Source: Coprobacter secundus
GTDB taxonomy: Bacteria > Bacteroidota > Bacteroidia > Bacteroidales > Coprobacteraceae
Reading direction: 5' to 3'
DNA length: 64,000 nt
Assembly (NCBI GenBank): GCA_000803105.1
Contig: JTDA01000004.1
Span: 186,001-250,000, forward strand
Below the pieces are notes generated by a model that ran no database searches, was not told where the DNA came from, and saw only the letters and a list, made by a program, of their open reading frames with translations. The position numbers were made by a program, and so were the translations under genes. Within the stretch, counting starts at the first letter, position 1; each line of letters begins with the position of its first letter. Below, in pieces: positions 18,105 through 27,371 of this stretch.

Positions 18105-18488
18105 ATGGCAAAGCACAATATTCTGGGAAAGAATGGAGAAAAAATCGCAGCAGAATATTTAGTTAAGCAGGGATATGACATACGTGATATAAATTGGCGA
18201 AACGGCCGATATGAAATAGATATCGTTGCTACCCAAGGTAAATATCTGGTCATTGTCGAAGTAAAGACTCGCCAATCCGATATATTCGGCTTACCCGAAG
18301 ATGCCATAAACGACAAAAAAATCAGACACCTGATAGATGCCGCTGACTCCTACATCAAACAAACCGACTTACCGTTTGACATACGATTTGATATAGTCTC
18401 TATCATATGCAAAGAAAACTCTTACGAAATAGAACATATTCAAGACGCATTTTATCCACCTATACAAAGTAAAAAATATGGATATTGA
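18105..18488 (+). CDS. yraN: YraN/UPF0102 family putative endonuclease
   Basis: A 127-residue protein with the restriction-endonuclease-like core of the UPF0102 family: GKNGEKIAAEYLVKQGY, NWRNGRYEIDIVA and YLVIVEVKTRQ, where the E-I-D and E-V-K residues form the predicted metal site. Its biological function is unsettled. It overlaps the start of the next gene by 11 bp, making an operon with the YjbR protein and birA. Confidence 0.85.
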   Translation: MAKHNILGKNGEKIAAEYLVKQGYDIRDINWRNGRYEIDIVATQGKYLVIVEVKTRQSDIFGLPEDAINDKKIRHLIDAADSYIKQTDLPFDIRFDIVSIICKENSYEIEHIQDAFYPPIQSKKYGY

Positions 18489-18858
18489 ATCTTTACGGGA
18501 ATACTGCCTTAGCTTCCCACAAACAACCGAATGCTTTCCTTTCGACGAAACTACTTTAGTATTTAAAGTAGCAGGAAAAATGTTCTTATATACCGACATC
18601 AGTAACAGTACCGAAACATGGGCTAATGTAAAATGTGACCCGGAACTGGCAATAGAACTACGAGAAAAATATCCAACCGTATTACCCGGCTATCATGCAA
18701 ATAAAAAATATTGGAATACAATACAATATAGCCGAGTTAAAGACAGTCTTTTTAAAGAATGGATACGACATTCTTATCTCGAAGTAATAAAAAAATTACC
18801 CCGGATTCAACAAGAAAAAATCCTGCATCAATTCGAGGAAATGGATAATAAAAAATAA
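18478..18858 (+). CDS. MmcQ/YjbR family protein
   Basis: The 126 residues form a single YjbR (DUF419) domain with a CyaY-like fold. Typical motifs are LREYCLSFPQTTECFPF, VFKVAGKMF, KCDPELAIELREKYPTVLPGYH and KKYWNTI. Family members are described as possible DNA-binding proteins, but a molecular role is not established. It starts within the 3' end of yraN, and birA begins 11 bp after it, so the three genes are co-transcribed. Confidence 0.85.
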   Translation: MDIESLREYCLSFPQTTECFPFDETTLVFKVAGKMFLYTDISNSTETWANVKCDPELAIELREKYPTVLPGYHANKKYWNTIQYSRVKDSLFKEWIRHSYLEVIKKLPRIQQEKILHQFEEMDNKK

Positions 18859-18869
18859 ACCCTTATTTT

Positions 18870-19595
18870 ATGTTACTACAATTAGAAGAGACCGACTCTA
18901 CCAATAATTATCTCAAACAACTCCTATCAAAACAGGAAATCGAGGAATGTTCGGTTGTCATTGCTGAAAAACAAACTTCCGGACGAGGTCAAAGAGGTAA
19001 TAGTTGGGAATCTGAACCGGGCAAAAACTTGACCTTCAGCATAGTCTTATATCCTCATCATATTCCGGCATCTCGACAATTCGCTTTATCACAAATAATT
19101 TCTCTGGGGATTATCGATATTTTACAAAAATTTGGTCCCGGTTTTTCTATCAAATGGCCTAATGATATTTACTGGAACGAAAAAAAATTGGTAGGAATAC
19201 TTATCGAAAATGAGCTCACCGGGCATACATTCAATACGGCCATCGTAGGCATCGGTATCAATGTCAACCAAGAACTTTTTTTATCCACAGCCCCAAATCC
19301 TATCTCCCTTAAACAAATTACAGGTAAAGATATCGACCGATACTCCTTACTGTCCGATATCTTAAATGCCATAATGAAACGTTATTATCATTACGAAGAA
19401 AACAATGATAAAACATTAAATGACAGCTATATGAAATTCCTTTTCAGAAACAACGGCACATATTTTTTCAAAACCGAAAATGAACTATTTAAAGCTTCTA
19501 TAAAAGGTATCGAAAATGATGGTCACCTGATACTCGAAACCGAAAATGGGGAAGAACGAAAGTACGCATTTAAAGAAGTCTCTTACGTACTTTAG
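18870..19595 (+). CDS. birA: Biotin--[acetyl-CoA-carboxylase] ligase
   Basis: A 241-residue biotin protein ligase without the N-terminal winged-helix repressor domain, so it is an enzyme only. Motifs are LEETDSTNNYLKQ, the biotinyl-AMP loop QTSGRGQRGNSWES near residues 35-48, SIKWPNDIYW near residues 93-102 and IVGIGINVNQE. It charges the biotin carboxyl carrier protein in the cytosol. Its last 26 bases overlap the 3' end of the oppositely transcribed TPR lipoprotein gene. Confidence 0.93.
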   Translation: MLLQLEETDSTNNYLKQLLSKQEIEECSVVIAEKQTSGRGQRGNSWESEPGKNLTFSIVLYPHHIPASRQFALSQIISLGIIDILQKFGPGFSIKWPNDIYWNEKKLVGILIENELTGHTFNTAIVGIGINVNQELFLSTAPNPISLKQITGKDIDRYSLLSDILNAIMKRYYHYEENNDKTLNDSYMKFLFRNNGTYFFKTENELFKASIKGIENDGHLILETENGEERKYAFKEVSYVL

Positions 19596-20454
19596 GTTTC
19601 AATGCTTCAGCTTTAGAAACTTCCGAACGCTGTACATATATATCATACAAAACTTGTTTTACATAAGGAGTCATACCTTTAGCCGATACTTTCTCCAAAT
19701 AGTAAGCCGCAGAAGCGAAGTCACTGTCCAATATACTGTCCTTCTCTTTTTTATAAACAGCGTACTGCATACGGTTTGGAGAAGTCAAATCATTAAAATT
19801 ACGGTCCAATGCTTTTAATGCTTCCGAACCTTTCCAATAATAATAATTCCCAAGAAATAAAGAAGCATCAGTATTTTGAGAATCAAGCTCCAATATCTTT
19901 TTATAAATACCCACCGATTCCGCCTCCTTTCCTGTCATAAAAAGAGCTTCTCCTTTTACTTTCAATATCGCAATATTATCAGGAACAGTCAGTAACAGCT
20001 CATCGGCAATAGTCACAATTTCCTCATAATTATTTCTAAATCGATAATAACGAAGCAAATATCCATTTATTATTTTTTTCAACCAAGGTTGTTCTCCCTT
20101 CATCAATATCAACATATTCTCATATATCGGAGTATCTTGCATATTCCGAGCCAGACGTTCTACACCTATGAACAGAGAATCAAGAGAAACTCCGTTTTTT
20201 TCTGACAATTCGATATAATGCATTACCGACTGAGAAGCTCCAATCTTTGACGACGCAATAATAGACGATACATATAGAGGAAGGTAAGTCGGATTTTCTG
20301 TTAATAATACATCATACATCATCATAGCCTCATTCCACTCCCTATTATTGAAATGGGTTTCGGCTTTACGGTATAGTTTTTCATTTGTAATACCAGCGGC
20401 ACAAGACATTACTGTAAAAAAGACGCACAACGATATAGAAATCCATTTTTCCAT
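19570..20454 (-). CDS. TPR-repeat lipoprotein
   Basis: This 294-residue protein has an N-terminal lipoprotein signal (ISLCVFFTVMSC, lipid Cys at residue 18). Helical tetratricopeptide repeats follow: NEKLYRKAETHFNNREWNEAMMMYDVLLTENP split over residues 24-56, DELLLTVPDN near 145 and YKKILELDSQNTDASLFLGNYYYWKG split over 185-212. It is probably attached to the outer or inner membrane on the periplasmic side and may scaffold a protein complex; the partner is unknown. It has its own TACATTTG promoter box. Its 3' end overlaps birA tail-to-tail by 26 bp. Confidence 0.8.
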   Translation of the reverse strand: MEKWISISLCVFFTVMSCAAGITNEKLYRKAETHFNNREWNEAMMMYDVLLTENPTYLPLYVSSIIASSKIGASQSVMHYIELSEKNGVSLDSLFIGVERLARNMQDTPIYENMLILMKGEQPWLKKIINGYLLRYYRFRNNYEEIVTIADELLLTVPDNIAILKVKGEALFMTGKEAESVGIYKKILELDSQNTDASLFLGNYYYWKGSEALKALDRNFNDLTSPNRMQYAVYKKEKDSILDSDFASAAYYLEKVSAKGMTPYVKQVLYDIYVQRSEVSKAEALKPKVRKRLL

Positions 20455-20480
20455 ATTTCAATTTATCTGAATCACTACGA

Positions 20481-20488
20481 CAAATGTA
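20481..20488 (-). promoter_or_regulatory. Promoter -7 box of the TPR lipoprotein gene
   Basis: The minus strand reads TACATTTG, matching TAnnTTTG, about 27 bp before the ATG at 20454. Confidence 0.5.
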
Positions 20489-20552
20489 CTAAAAAAGCGA
20501 CATATCACATTACATTTTTTTACCAGAGCAGAGAAGAATCACTCAAAATAGT

Positions 20553-20560
20553 TATTTTTG
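20553..20560 (+). promoter_or_regulatory. Promoter -7 box of pyrH
   Basis: TATTTTTG matches TAnnTTTG and lies 44 bp before the pyrH ATG. Confidence 0.45.
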
Positions 20561-20604
20561 ACAAAAAATAACGAGACATAAATTATAAACCATAAAATTG
20601 GGAT

Positions 20605-21315
20605 ATGAATACAAAATACAAACGCATTTTATTAAAACTGAGTGGAGAATCACTCATGGGAGAAAAGCAATATGGTATTGATGAAAAAAAACTGGCAGAA
20701 TATGCCGGGCAGATAAAAGAAATAGCTGATATGGGTATAGAAATAGGAATCGTCATCGGTGGCGGTAATATATTTCGAGGACTCAGCGGCACCACCCAAG
20801 GTTTTGACCGTGTAAAAGGAGACCAAATGGGAATGCTGGCAACCGTAATAAACAGCCTGGCTCTAAGCTCCGCCCTCAATTCTGCCGGTCAAAAAGCACG
20901 GGTATTTACAGCTATCAACATGTATCCCATCGGTGAATATTATAGTAAATGGAAAGCCATAGAAGCTATGCAACAGGGAGAAATTGCCATTATTTCAGGA
21001 GGTACAGGCAATCCATTCTTTACTACTGATACCGGCTCTGCATTACGTGGAATAGAGATAGAAGCAGAGGTTATGTTGAAAGGTACCCGAGTCGACGGCA
21101 TATATACGGCCGATCCAGAAAAGGATAAATCGGCTGTAAAATTCGATAAAATAAGTTATGACGAAATTTACAATCGAGGATTAAAGGTTATGGACCTTAC
21201 TGCGACAACTATGTGTAAGGAAAACCACCTTCCTATTATTGTTTTTGATATGGATACTCCAGGTAATCTCAAAAAAGTAATGTCCGGTGAAAATATCGGA
21301 ACTTTAGTATATTAA
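20605..21315 (+). CDS. pyrH: UMP kinase
   Basis: A 236-residue amino-acid-kinase-fold enzyme that phosphorylates UMP to UDP. Motifs include KRILLKLSGESLMG at the start, the glycine-rich GIVIGGGNIFRG near residues 48-59, GDQMGMLATVINSLAL, ISGGTGNPFFTTDTGSALR near 131-149, and TRVDGIYTADPEKDK. The length is standard for bacterial PyrH, which acts as a hexamer regulated by GTP and UTP. frr follows with its own promoter, an arrangement common in bacteria. Confidence 0.96.
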   Translation: MNTKYKRILLKLSGESLMGEKQYGIDEKKLAEYAGQIKEIADMGIEIGIVIGGGNIFRGLSGTTQGFDRVKGDQMGMLATVINSLALSSALNSAGQKARVFTAINMYPIGEYYSKWKAIEAMQQGEIAIISGGTGNPFFTTDTGSALRGIEIEAEVMLKGTRVDGIYTADPEKDKSAVKFDKISYDEIYNRGLKVMDLTATTMCKENHLPIIVFDMDTPGNLKKVMSGENIGTLVY

Positions 21316-21339
21316 TCCGCTTTTTTCGATATAAAATGA

Positions 21340-21381
21340 AACAGCAAGACATAGGAATGGAAATCTTTATGTTTTGCTGTT
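21340..21381 (+). terminator. Hairpin between pyrH and frr
   Basis: 14-bp arms (21340-21353 and 21368-21381) pair with one G-U. No strong T-tract follows, so it may be an imperfect terminator or an mRNA-stability element. Confidence 0.5.
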
Positions 21382-21421
21382 CTACCCACACAAAAAAGGC
21401 TAAACAACTTCATTAACATAT

Positions 21422-21452
21422 TTGGTGTTTTAACAAATCTATAGTATATTTG
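21422..21452 (+). promoter_or_regulatory. Promoter of frr
   Basis: TTG at 21422-21424, a 20-bp spacer and TATATTTG at 21445-21452 form a full -33/-7 promoter, 37 bp before the frr ATG. Confidence 0.7.
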
Positions 21453-21489
21453 TTTTTAGAATTAAAAATCATCAGAAACAGACAAAATT

Positions 21490-22050
21490 ATGGCAGAGGT
21501 AAAAGTATATTTAGATGCAGCCGAAGAAAAAATGCAAATGGCTGTTGAATTTCTGGACGATGCATTGGCTCATATACGAGCTGGTAAAGCCAATCCGCGA
21601 ATTCTCGATGCTGTACGTGTAGAATATTACGGTAGTATTGTGCCCATTAGCAATGTGGCAACTATTACTACTCCCGACGCTCGTACTATAACAATTCTCC
21701 CTTGGGAAAAATCCATGTTCAAAGAAATAGAAAAGGCCATTATAAACTCCGAAGTAGGAATCATGCCGGAGAATAACGGCGAAATTATCCGTTTAGGGAT
21801 GCCTCCTTTGACCGAAGAGCGCCGTAAAGCTCTTGTAAAACAAGCAAAACAAGAAGCCGAAAATGCTAAAGTGAGTATCCGTAATGCTCGCCGTGACGCA
21901 ATAGAAAGCCTTAAAAAAGCAATTAAAGAGGGACTACCCGAAGACGTAGAAAAAGACGGTGAGGCCAACGTTCAGAAACTCCATGACAAATTTGTCAAGA
22001 AAGTAGATGATATGTTTGCAGCTAAAGAAAAAGAAATACTTACAGTATAA
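21490..22050 (+). CDS. frr: Ribosome recycling factor
   Basis: A 186-residue protein of the RRF family, which splits post-termination ribosomes together with EF-G. Typical segments are [82 protein letters not shown] (split over residues 92-135) and the final three-helix bundle helix [21 protein letters not shown]. The length is standard. It has its own promoter and is followed by a strong terminator. Confidence 0.97.
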   Translation: MAEVKVYLDAAEEKMQMAVEFLDDALAHIRAGKANPRILDAVRVEYYGSIVPISNVATITTPDARTITILPWEKSMFKEIEKAIINSEVGIMPENNGEIIRLGMPPLTEERRKALVKQAKQEAENAKVSIRNARRDAIESLKKAIKEGLPEDVEKDGEANVQKLHDKFVKKVDDMFAAKEKEILTV

Positions 22051-22073
22051 AAAACAGTAGTTTGTTACATATC

Positions 22074-22135
22074 AAATCCCCTATTTATATTTCTGTAAAG
22101 TAACCTTTTACAACTGAGAAATAAATAGGGGATTT
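22074..22135. terminator. Bidirectional terminator between frr and the GH27 gene
   Basis: Perfect 15-bp arms (22074-22088 and 22121-22135, containing ATCCCCTATTTAT) enclose a 32-nt loop between two convergent genes, with T-rich flanks. Confidence 0.7.
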
Positions 22136-22174
22136 ATTTATTTTACTTTATAATAAGTTCTCAAATAATCATTT

Positions 22175-23788
22175 CTATCTTTTCTTCATAATCAACTCAA
22201 TCTTATCAATATCTGGGCCTATCTCTTTTGAATTACTAAAACGAATACAATTCCCTCCTTTATTCAGACAGATGGGTATGTCTACATAAGTAAAAACATC
22301 ATTACCACCCGACGGCTTAAAATCAACCGTTTTCAAAAATTTGCTATTTAACGAAAGATCCAAAAATCGCTTTTCTTTCGAACAATAAAATATGCGCAAT
22401 ACCGCATCTTGCTTTTCTGGACTATATACATCACGAAACTCTGCCCAATTGTCCTGAGCCCCTCCAATTCCTGTCACAACATGTTTCCCCGAAGCACCTT
22501 GATGCTCAATTACAAATCTTGTATTTTTTTCCGGATAATAACCATCTTCAAAAAACATATTCATAAAAGCATATTCTCCCTCATAAACAATTGGTGCAAA
22601 CCATTTCTGTCCTTCTGCTTTCAACATCACAACTCCATGGGCCGGAACTTTAGTCTCATACTCATTTTTAAAAATCCCTAAGTCTTTATGTTTCCATAAA
22701 TCCCGAATAGCAACCTCCCCTTCTAAACACAAATCTTTAAAAGCAACTTTCATTGTAGTTTCACTATCCGAAGGATTATACATCGCGATTGCTCGTATCG
22801 TACCCCACTTTTCTTGTAATGGCTTAGCAAGAACAATCCCTGCCCCGCTATATGCAACCACTTTTGCCTGCATTCCTAATGGATCTTGATTGAGTGCTAT
22901 AATTTCTTCATTTTTTATAATCTCTAACGATTCGTCCCGAATAGTACGCATATTGCAACCGATCATCAAAGGTGAACTCATTATACACCATATTCCAAAA
23001 TGAGTACGTTCTTCCTCCAAAGACATTCCCCTGTCTATTTCCAGCATATCCATATCGTTATAATGTCCTGAAGATGCATATTGACCGAGATAGAGATTCT
23101 TATTTATGATACTTTTTACCGAATAAAAGTTATTTGTAATATCTGCAAGTATTCTCCATGAATCAGCCATTTTTATAGCCCATGTTCCGGGAAAAGCCCA
23201 TCGGCATATATTGTATCTGATATCTGTACGACCCGTAGCTTGTATACTCTCATATATAGAAGTATATCTCTCTTTTGGATCTTGGTCGAGCTTATCTCCC
23301 CCGCAAAAATCAACTTTAATAAAATCAAATCCCCACTCTTTGAAGAATGTATTTATATCTTGTTGCTGGTGTCCCCAAAGTCCGACACCGATACCGAACT
23401 CATCATTATCCCATATAGACCCGCAAGTATTTGACCCGGCATCACTATAAATCCCAGCTTTCAAACCCTTAGAATGAATATAATCAGATACAACTTTCAT
23501 TCCATTAGGAAACCTTTCCGGATGAGCCAATAAATGGCCATTTTCATCCCGACCTCCAAAAAATCCATCATCTATATTTATATATCGGTAACCTACTTTA
23601 TCTAACCCCTTTTCTATCAGGGCATCGGCACTCCCTTTTATAATGTCTTCACTTATATTTACTCTAAACGTATTCCAACTACTCCATCCCATCATAGGAG
23701 GCCGCCCCGATTGAGCTTGAATGCCGGCATGAATCAGCAATAAACTGACTCCGAAAATAAAAAATTTCTTCATCCTTTGTGTCCTCAT
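22175..23788 (-). CDS. GH27 alpha-galactosidase, exported
   Basis: The 537-residue enzyme has an N-terminal signal peptide (FFIFGVSLLLIHAGIQAQ). A GH27 TIM barrel follows, with MGWSSWNTF (about residues 33-41), YINIDDGFF (69-77), AGIYSDAG, the nucleophile Asp160 in FIKVDFCGG and the acid/base Asp216 in SWRILADI. A beta-sandwich domain follows from about residue 310, and a carbohydrate-binding-like C-terminus runs from about residue 405. It should release terminal alpha-galactose from oligosaccharides in the periplasm. ATGs at 23788 and 23773 are both possible; the second gives a more compact signal peptide. A TATCTTTG box lies 34 bp upstream of the first. Confidence 0.92.
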   Translation of the reverse strand: MRTQRMKKFFIFGVSLLLIHAGIQAQSGRPPMMGWSSWNTFRVNISEDIIKGSADALIEKGLDKVGYRYINIDDGFFGGRDENGHLLAHPERFPNGMKVVSDYIHSKGLKAGIYSDAGSNTCGSIWDNDEFGIGVGLWGHQQQDINTFFKEWGFDFIKVDFCGGDKLDQDPKERYTSIYESIQATGRTDIRYNICRWAFPGTWAIKMADSWRILADITNNFYSVKSIINKNLYLGQYASSGHYNDMDMLEIDRGMSLEEERTHFGIWCIMSSPLMIGCNMRTIRDESLEIIKNEEIIALNQDPLGMQAKVVAYSGAGIVLAKPLQEKWGTIRAIAMYNPSDSETTMKVAFKDLCLEGEVAIRDLWKHKDLGIFKNEYETKVPAHGVVMLKAEGQKWFAPIVYEGEYAFMNMFFEDGYYPEKNTRFVIEHQGASGKHVVTGIGGAQDNWAEFRDVYSPEKQDAVLRIFYCSKEKRFLDLSLNSKFLKTVDFKPSGGNDVFTYVDIPICLNKGGNCIRFSNSKEIGPDIDKIELIMKKR

Positions 23789-23821
23789 AAATCAGATAAA
23801 CAATAATTTTATACTTCTTTA

Positions 23822-23829
23822 CAAAGATA
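23822..23829 (-). promoter_or_regulatory. Promoter -7 box of the GH27 gene
   Basis: The minus strand reads TATCTTTG, an exact TAnnTTTG, about 34 bp before the ATG at 23788. Confidence 0.55.
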
Positions 23830-23901
23830 CACAATATTCATCTTCTAATCTTAAAACCCTTATTTTTGTTATATATAAAACTTGAAGACAAATAAATAAT
23901 G

Positions 23902-23909
23902 TATATTTG
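23902..23909 (+). promoter_or_regulatory. Promoter -7 box of rsgA
   Basis: TATATTTG at 23902-23909, with a TTG at 23882-23884 (17-bp spacer, slightly short), 23 bp before the rsgA ATG. Confidence 0.55.
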
Positions 23910-23932
23910 TAATCAAATAATACATCCAATAA

Positions 23933-24865
23933 ATGAATGGTCTTGTCATAAAAAATACGGGAAGCTGGTATCTGGTAAAAACAGAGGAAGGAAAATCTAT
24001 AGAATGTAAAATAAAAGGAAATTTTCGTCTGAAAGGTATTCGCAGTACTAATCCGGTTGCCGTAGGTGACCGAGTCAAAATAGAAACGAATAAAGAAGGA
24101 TCGGCCTTTATCTATGAAATAGAAGAACGTAAAAACTACATTATTCGCCGTTCTTCCAATCTATCAAAAGAGTCTCATATTATAGCTGCCAATATCGACC
24201 AGGCATTTCTGGTCATTACAGCCAATTATCCGAAGACACATACTACATTTATCGACCGCTTCCTGGCAACAGCAGAAGCTTATCGTATTCCTGTACAGCT
24301 TATAATAAATAAGACCGACCTATATGATAAAGATGACTGGGAGTTGACCGAAGGTATCCGTTACCTATATACTACTATCGGGTATAATTGCTATCTAGTA
24401 TCTACCAAAACAGGAGAAGGTCTGGAACAAATAAAAGAACTGCTAAAAGGGAAAATTACGCTTTTTTCAGGAAACTCCGGTGTAGGGAAATCAACTTTAA
24501 TCAATACCATTCTTCCTGAACTGAATCTAAAAACCGGTTCCATTTCAGCATCTTATCATAAAGGAATGCACACTACCACCTTTTCCGAAATGTTTTCTCT
24601 TCCTGATGGGGGATATATCATCGATACTCCGGGGATAAAAGGTTTTGGCACCATTGACTTCTTACCCGAAGAAGTGGCACACTTCTTCCCGGAAATATTC
24701 CAAATATCGCACAATTGCCGTTTCAATAACTGCACCCATCGGCACGAACCGGGTTGTGCTGTACTTGCCGCGTTAGAAGAACATCTCATAAGCGAATCCC
24801 GATACAATAGTTACCTCAGTATCATAGATGACAATACCGATGGAAAATATCGCACCGGATATTAA
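23933..24865 (+). CDS. rsgA: Ribosome small-subunit biogenesis GTPase RsgA
   Basis: A 310-residue circularly permuted GTPase acting late in 30S maturation. An N-terminal OB fold (residues 1-65) is followed by the G4 motif NKTD near 123-126, G1 GNSGVGKST near 181-189, and G3 DTPG near 231-234. A C-terminal zinc-binding element [14 protein letters not shown] ends the domain. The order G4-G5-G1-G2-G3 confirms the permutation. It converges with the tolC-like gene, 21 bp apart. Confidence 0.95.
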   Translation: MNGLVIKNTGSWYLVKTEEGKSIECKIKGNFRLKGIRSTNPVAVGDRVKIETNKEGSAFIYEIEERKNYIIRRSSNLSKESHIIAANIDQAFLVITANYPKTHTTFIDRFLATAEAYRIPVQLIINKTDLYDKDDWELTEGIRYLYTTIGYNCYLVSTKTGEGLEQIKELLKGKITLFSGNSGVGKSTLINTILPELNLKTGSISASYHKGMHTTTFSEMFSLPDGGYIIDTPGIKGFGTIDFLPEEVAHFFPEIFQISHNCRFNNCTHRHEPGCAVLAALEEHLISESRYNSYLSIIDDNTDGKYRTGY

Positions 24866-24886
24866 AAATCCAGATATTACCCTTTT

Positions 24887-26233
24887 TCAAAATTCCAGAG
24901 GTTTGCCATTATAAAAGTCTAAAACTTTCGAACGAAACAAAAATTCGTATCGAGCTTGAACTTGTTCTGAAAGACTTTTTTCATAACGAGTTTTAGCATC
25001 GGTATACTCAAAAATAGTAGATTTTCCGGCATCATATTTTTTCTGTTCATATTCAAAAGCAATACGTGCCGCATCGACCGACTTCTGTGATGACGTAAAC
25101 TTCTTATGAGCAGCAATCGCTGTATAATAAGCTTGTTCTATCTCTTTGTATAAATCTGACTTTGCATTTTCCAATGCCAATTGTTGCATTGCAATTTGTA
25201 CTCGTGCCTGCTTAACCTGATTACGAGTACTAAAACGATTAAACAAAGGTACAGATAAAGATAAACCGACAGTTTCGCTTCCATTATTTTTCATCTGTTC
25301 AGAAAAAGGAATGTTCCCCTCACTATTCTGATAAGCATGATAGTAGCTGGTCCCATACGAAGCTCCAAAAGATATCGACGGATAATATCCAGCCTTCGCC
25401 TGCTTCAATCCATAACGGCTACTCTCCAAAGCATGCATGGCAGCTTTTATCCCCGGACGATTTTCGACAGAATATCTAAAGGCATCTTTCGGCAATACTA
25501 ACGATGCAGTCTGATCTATCATAATAGACTGTATATCTGGAACTTGAATATCAAAACCCTCAACAGTCTCCAGATTCAGCAACTGAGCCAAATCTACCAA
25601 AGCCAATGACCATTCATTTTCGGCCTGTGTTACGCTCAATTCATCGGTAGCAACTAACGCCCGGCTTTCATACAAAGCTGATTCAGGATTCTTTCCTCCC
25701 TCCACCAACTTTTCCGTTTTTTCCAACTGAGACTTACTTAGTGCCAATTGATTCTGAGCAACATCCAATATTTCTTTCTTAAACAACACTTGCAAATAAT
25801 AAGATGTCACATTCAGAGCGACATCCTCCCGTGCTTTATTCAAATCTTCAATCGAAGCTTTTAAATCCAATCGTGCCCCTTTTACCTGATTATTAATCCG
25901 GAATCCAGAAAATACAGGAACCGACGTAGACAGACGAAAAGATGTAGATGCACTTGATTGATCTTCATATACATTATTCCGATTCAAACTGCGTCCAAAA
26001 TAAAAGTCCTGCCCCGCTCCAGCATTCAAATCCGGTAGACGACTCATCCGTGCCGTATTCAACTTTATTTCATTATTTTCCTTTTCCAGCTGTTTCTGTC
26101 TTATCTGTATATTATTTTCCATTGCATAATGAATGCAATTTTCTAAAGACCATTTTGTCTCTTGGGCGCATAGAGAGCAAACAGAACTTATCAAAACAAC
26201 ACCGAACACCATCTTGTTAAGAAATTTCTCCAT
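24887..26233 (-). CDS. TolC-family outer-membrane efflux protein
   Basis: A 448-residue outer-membrane factor with a signal peptide (residues 1-23, ending SLCAQ) and two OEP repeats of long coiled-coil helices (about 30-210 and 235-430). The first repeat contains NNIQIRQKQLEKENNEIKLN and ends ALVDLAQLLNLE; the second contains NRPGIKAAMHALESSRYGLK. It should form the trimeric channel of a tripartite pump. It is the last gene of a five-gene minus-strand operon and starts 4 bp after the adaptor gene. Confidence 0.92.
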   Translation of the reverse strand: MEKFLNKMVFGVVLISSVCSLCAQETKWSLENCIHYAMENNIQIRQKQLEKENNEIKLNTARMSRLPDLNAGAGQDFYFGRSLNRNNVYEDQSSASTSFRLSTSVPVFSGFRINNQVKGARLDLKASIEDLNKAREDVALNVTSYYLQVLFKKEILDVAQNQLALSKSQLEKTEKLVEGGKNPESALYESRALVATDELSVTQAENEWSLALVDLAQLLNLETVEGFDIQVPDIQSIMIDQTASLVLPKDAFRYSVENRPGIKAAMHALESSRYGLKQAKAGYYPSISFGASYGTSYYHAYQNSEGNIPFSEQMKNNGSETVGLSLSVPLFNRFSTRNQVKQARVQIAMQQLALENAKSDLYKEIEQAYYTAIAAHKKFTSSQKSVDAARIAFEYEQKKYDAGKSTIFEYTDAKTRYEKSLSEQVQARYEFLFRSKVLDFYNGKPLEF

Positions 26234-26237
26234 ATCC

Positions 26238-27341
26238 CTATCTCTCTATTATTTTATTACCTCGAATATTTTCACCAGACTTCAACCCAGATTTTACTTC
26301 AATCTTAATACCATCGGATAATCCCAACGTCACCGGTGACCGTTTAAATTTTTGAGGACGACTAAGAGAGTCCTGAAGTATTTGTACGAATGTCGAATCT
26401 CCACTAAATTCGACTGTACTTTCCGGGATAGACAAAACTTTTTCTTTGCGTTCTAATATAATCTCCGCATTTGCACTATAACCGGCACGTACAAAAATTG
26501 TATCGGGTATAGCAGCTGCAGCCTTTATTTCAAAAAGCACGGCTCCGTTCTCCTCTGTACCCTTCGGAGATATATATTCAAGACGTGCATCAAATCGAGC
26601 CTCCTTCAATGCACCTATGGTAAGTGTAATAGGCATGCCCTCTCTCAACATTCCTACCTCGGTCTCATCTATCTTGCCTTTAAATATCATATCATTCATA
26701 TCAGCTACTGTAGCAATTGTAGTACCATCATTAAAATTATTCGACTGTATTACCGAATTACCCACCTTTACCGGCACATCTAATATCATACCATCAATAG
26801 TCGAACGTATTTGCGTATTACTATACTGAGCCGAGCGCTTAGCTATGCCGTCACGAACAATTTCCAAATTATCCTGAGCATTTTGTAACTCTTCTTTGGC
26901 TTTTCGATTTTCTACCAATGCTTTTTCATATTCTTCCTTCGATATAACCCCCGAATCAAAAAGTTGCTTGGCTCTATTATAATCCCTCTGTGTCTGCTCC
27001 TGGCTGATACGAGCTACATTTACACGAGATTCGGCAGAATTCAATGTACCCATCTCAGGTATCACCTTCACAAGAGCGATGACATCTCCGGCTCTAACTC
27101 GTTCTCCTGCTTCCTTATATACTTCTGATACAATACCCGAAATTTGAGGTTTAATCAATACTTCATCACGAGGCTCCACATTACCTGTAGCCACCGTTTT
27201 CTTTTCAATAGTTTCTATCCGGGGCTTTATAATTTCATAAACAATCTCCTCTGGACGAGACTTTTTCCACAAAAATACAAACGTACCTATCAATAACCCT
27301 ATAAAGAGCACCAATAAGAAAATCTTTACATACTTCTTCAT
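26238..27341 (-). CDS. MacA/HlyD-like periplasmic adaptor subunit
   Basis: The 367 residues begin with one N-terminal membrane anchor (about residues 5-25), then a split biotinyl/lipoyl domain (VEPRDEVLIKPQISGIVSEV and ALVKVIPEMG). An alpha-helical hairpin follows (about 85-165: QEQTQRDYNRAKQLFDSGVISKEEYEKA split), then beta-barrel and membrane-proximal domains (TIATVADMNDMIFKGKIDETEVG). This is the standard membrane-fusion protein of MacAB-type ABC efflux. The gene lies 30 bp after the second permease gene in the operon. Confidence 0.92.
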   Translation of the reverse strand: MKKYVKIFLLVLFIGLLIGTFVFLWKKSRPEEIVYEIIKPRIETIEKKTVATGNVEPRDEVLIKPQISGIVSEVYKEAGERVRAGDVIALVKVIPEMGTLNSAESRVNVARISQEQTQRDYNRAKQLFDSGVISKEEYEKALVENRKAKEELQNAQDNLEIVRDGIAKRSAQYSNTQIRSTIDGMILDVPVKVGNSVIQSNNFNDGTTIATVADMNDMIFKGKIDETEVGMLREGMPITLTIGALKEARFDARLEYISPKGTEENGAVLFEIKAAAAIPDTIFVRAGYSANAEIILERKEKVLSIPESTVEFSGDSTFVQILQDSLSRPQKFKRSPVTLGLSDGIKIEVKSGLKSGENIRGNKIIER

Positions 27342-27371
27342 TTGTCCAATTTTATTCGTATATATATTTTT

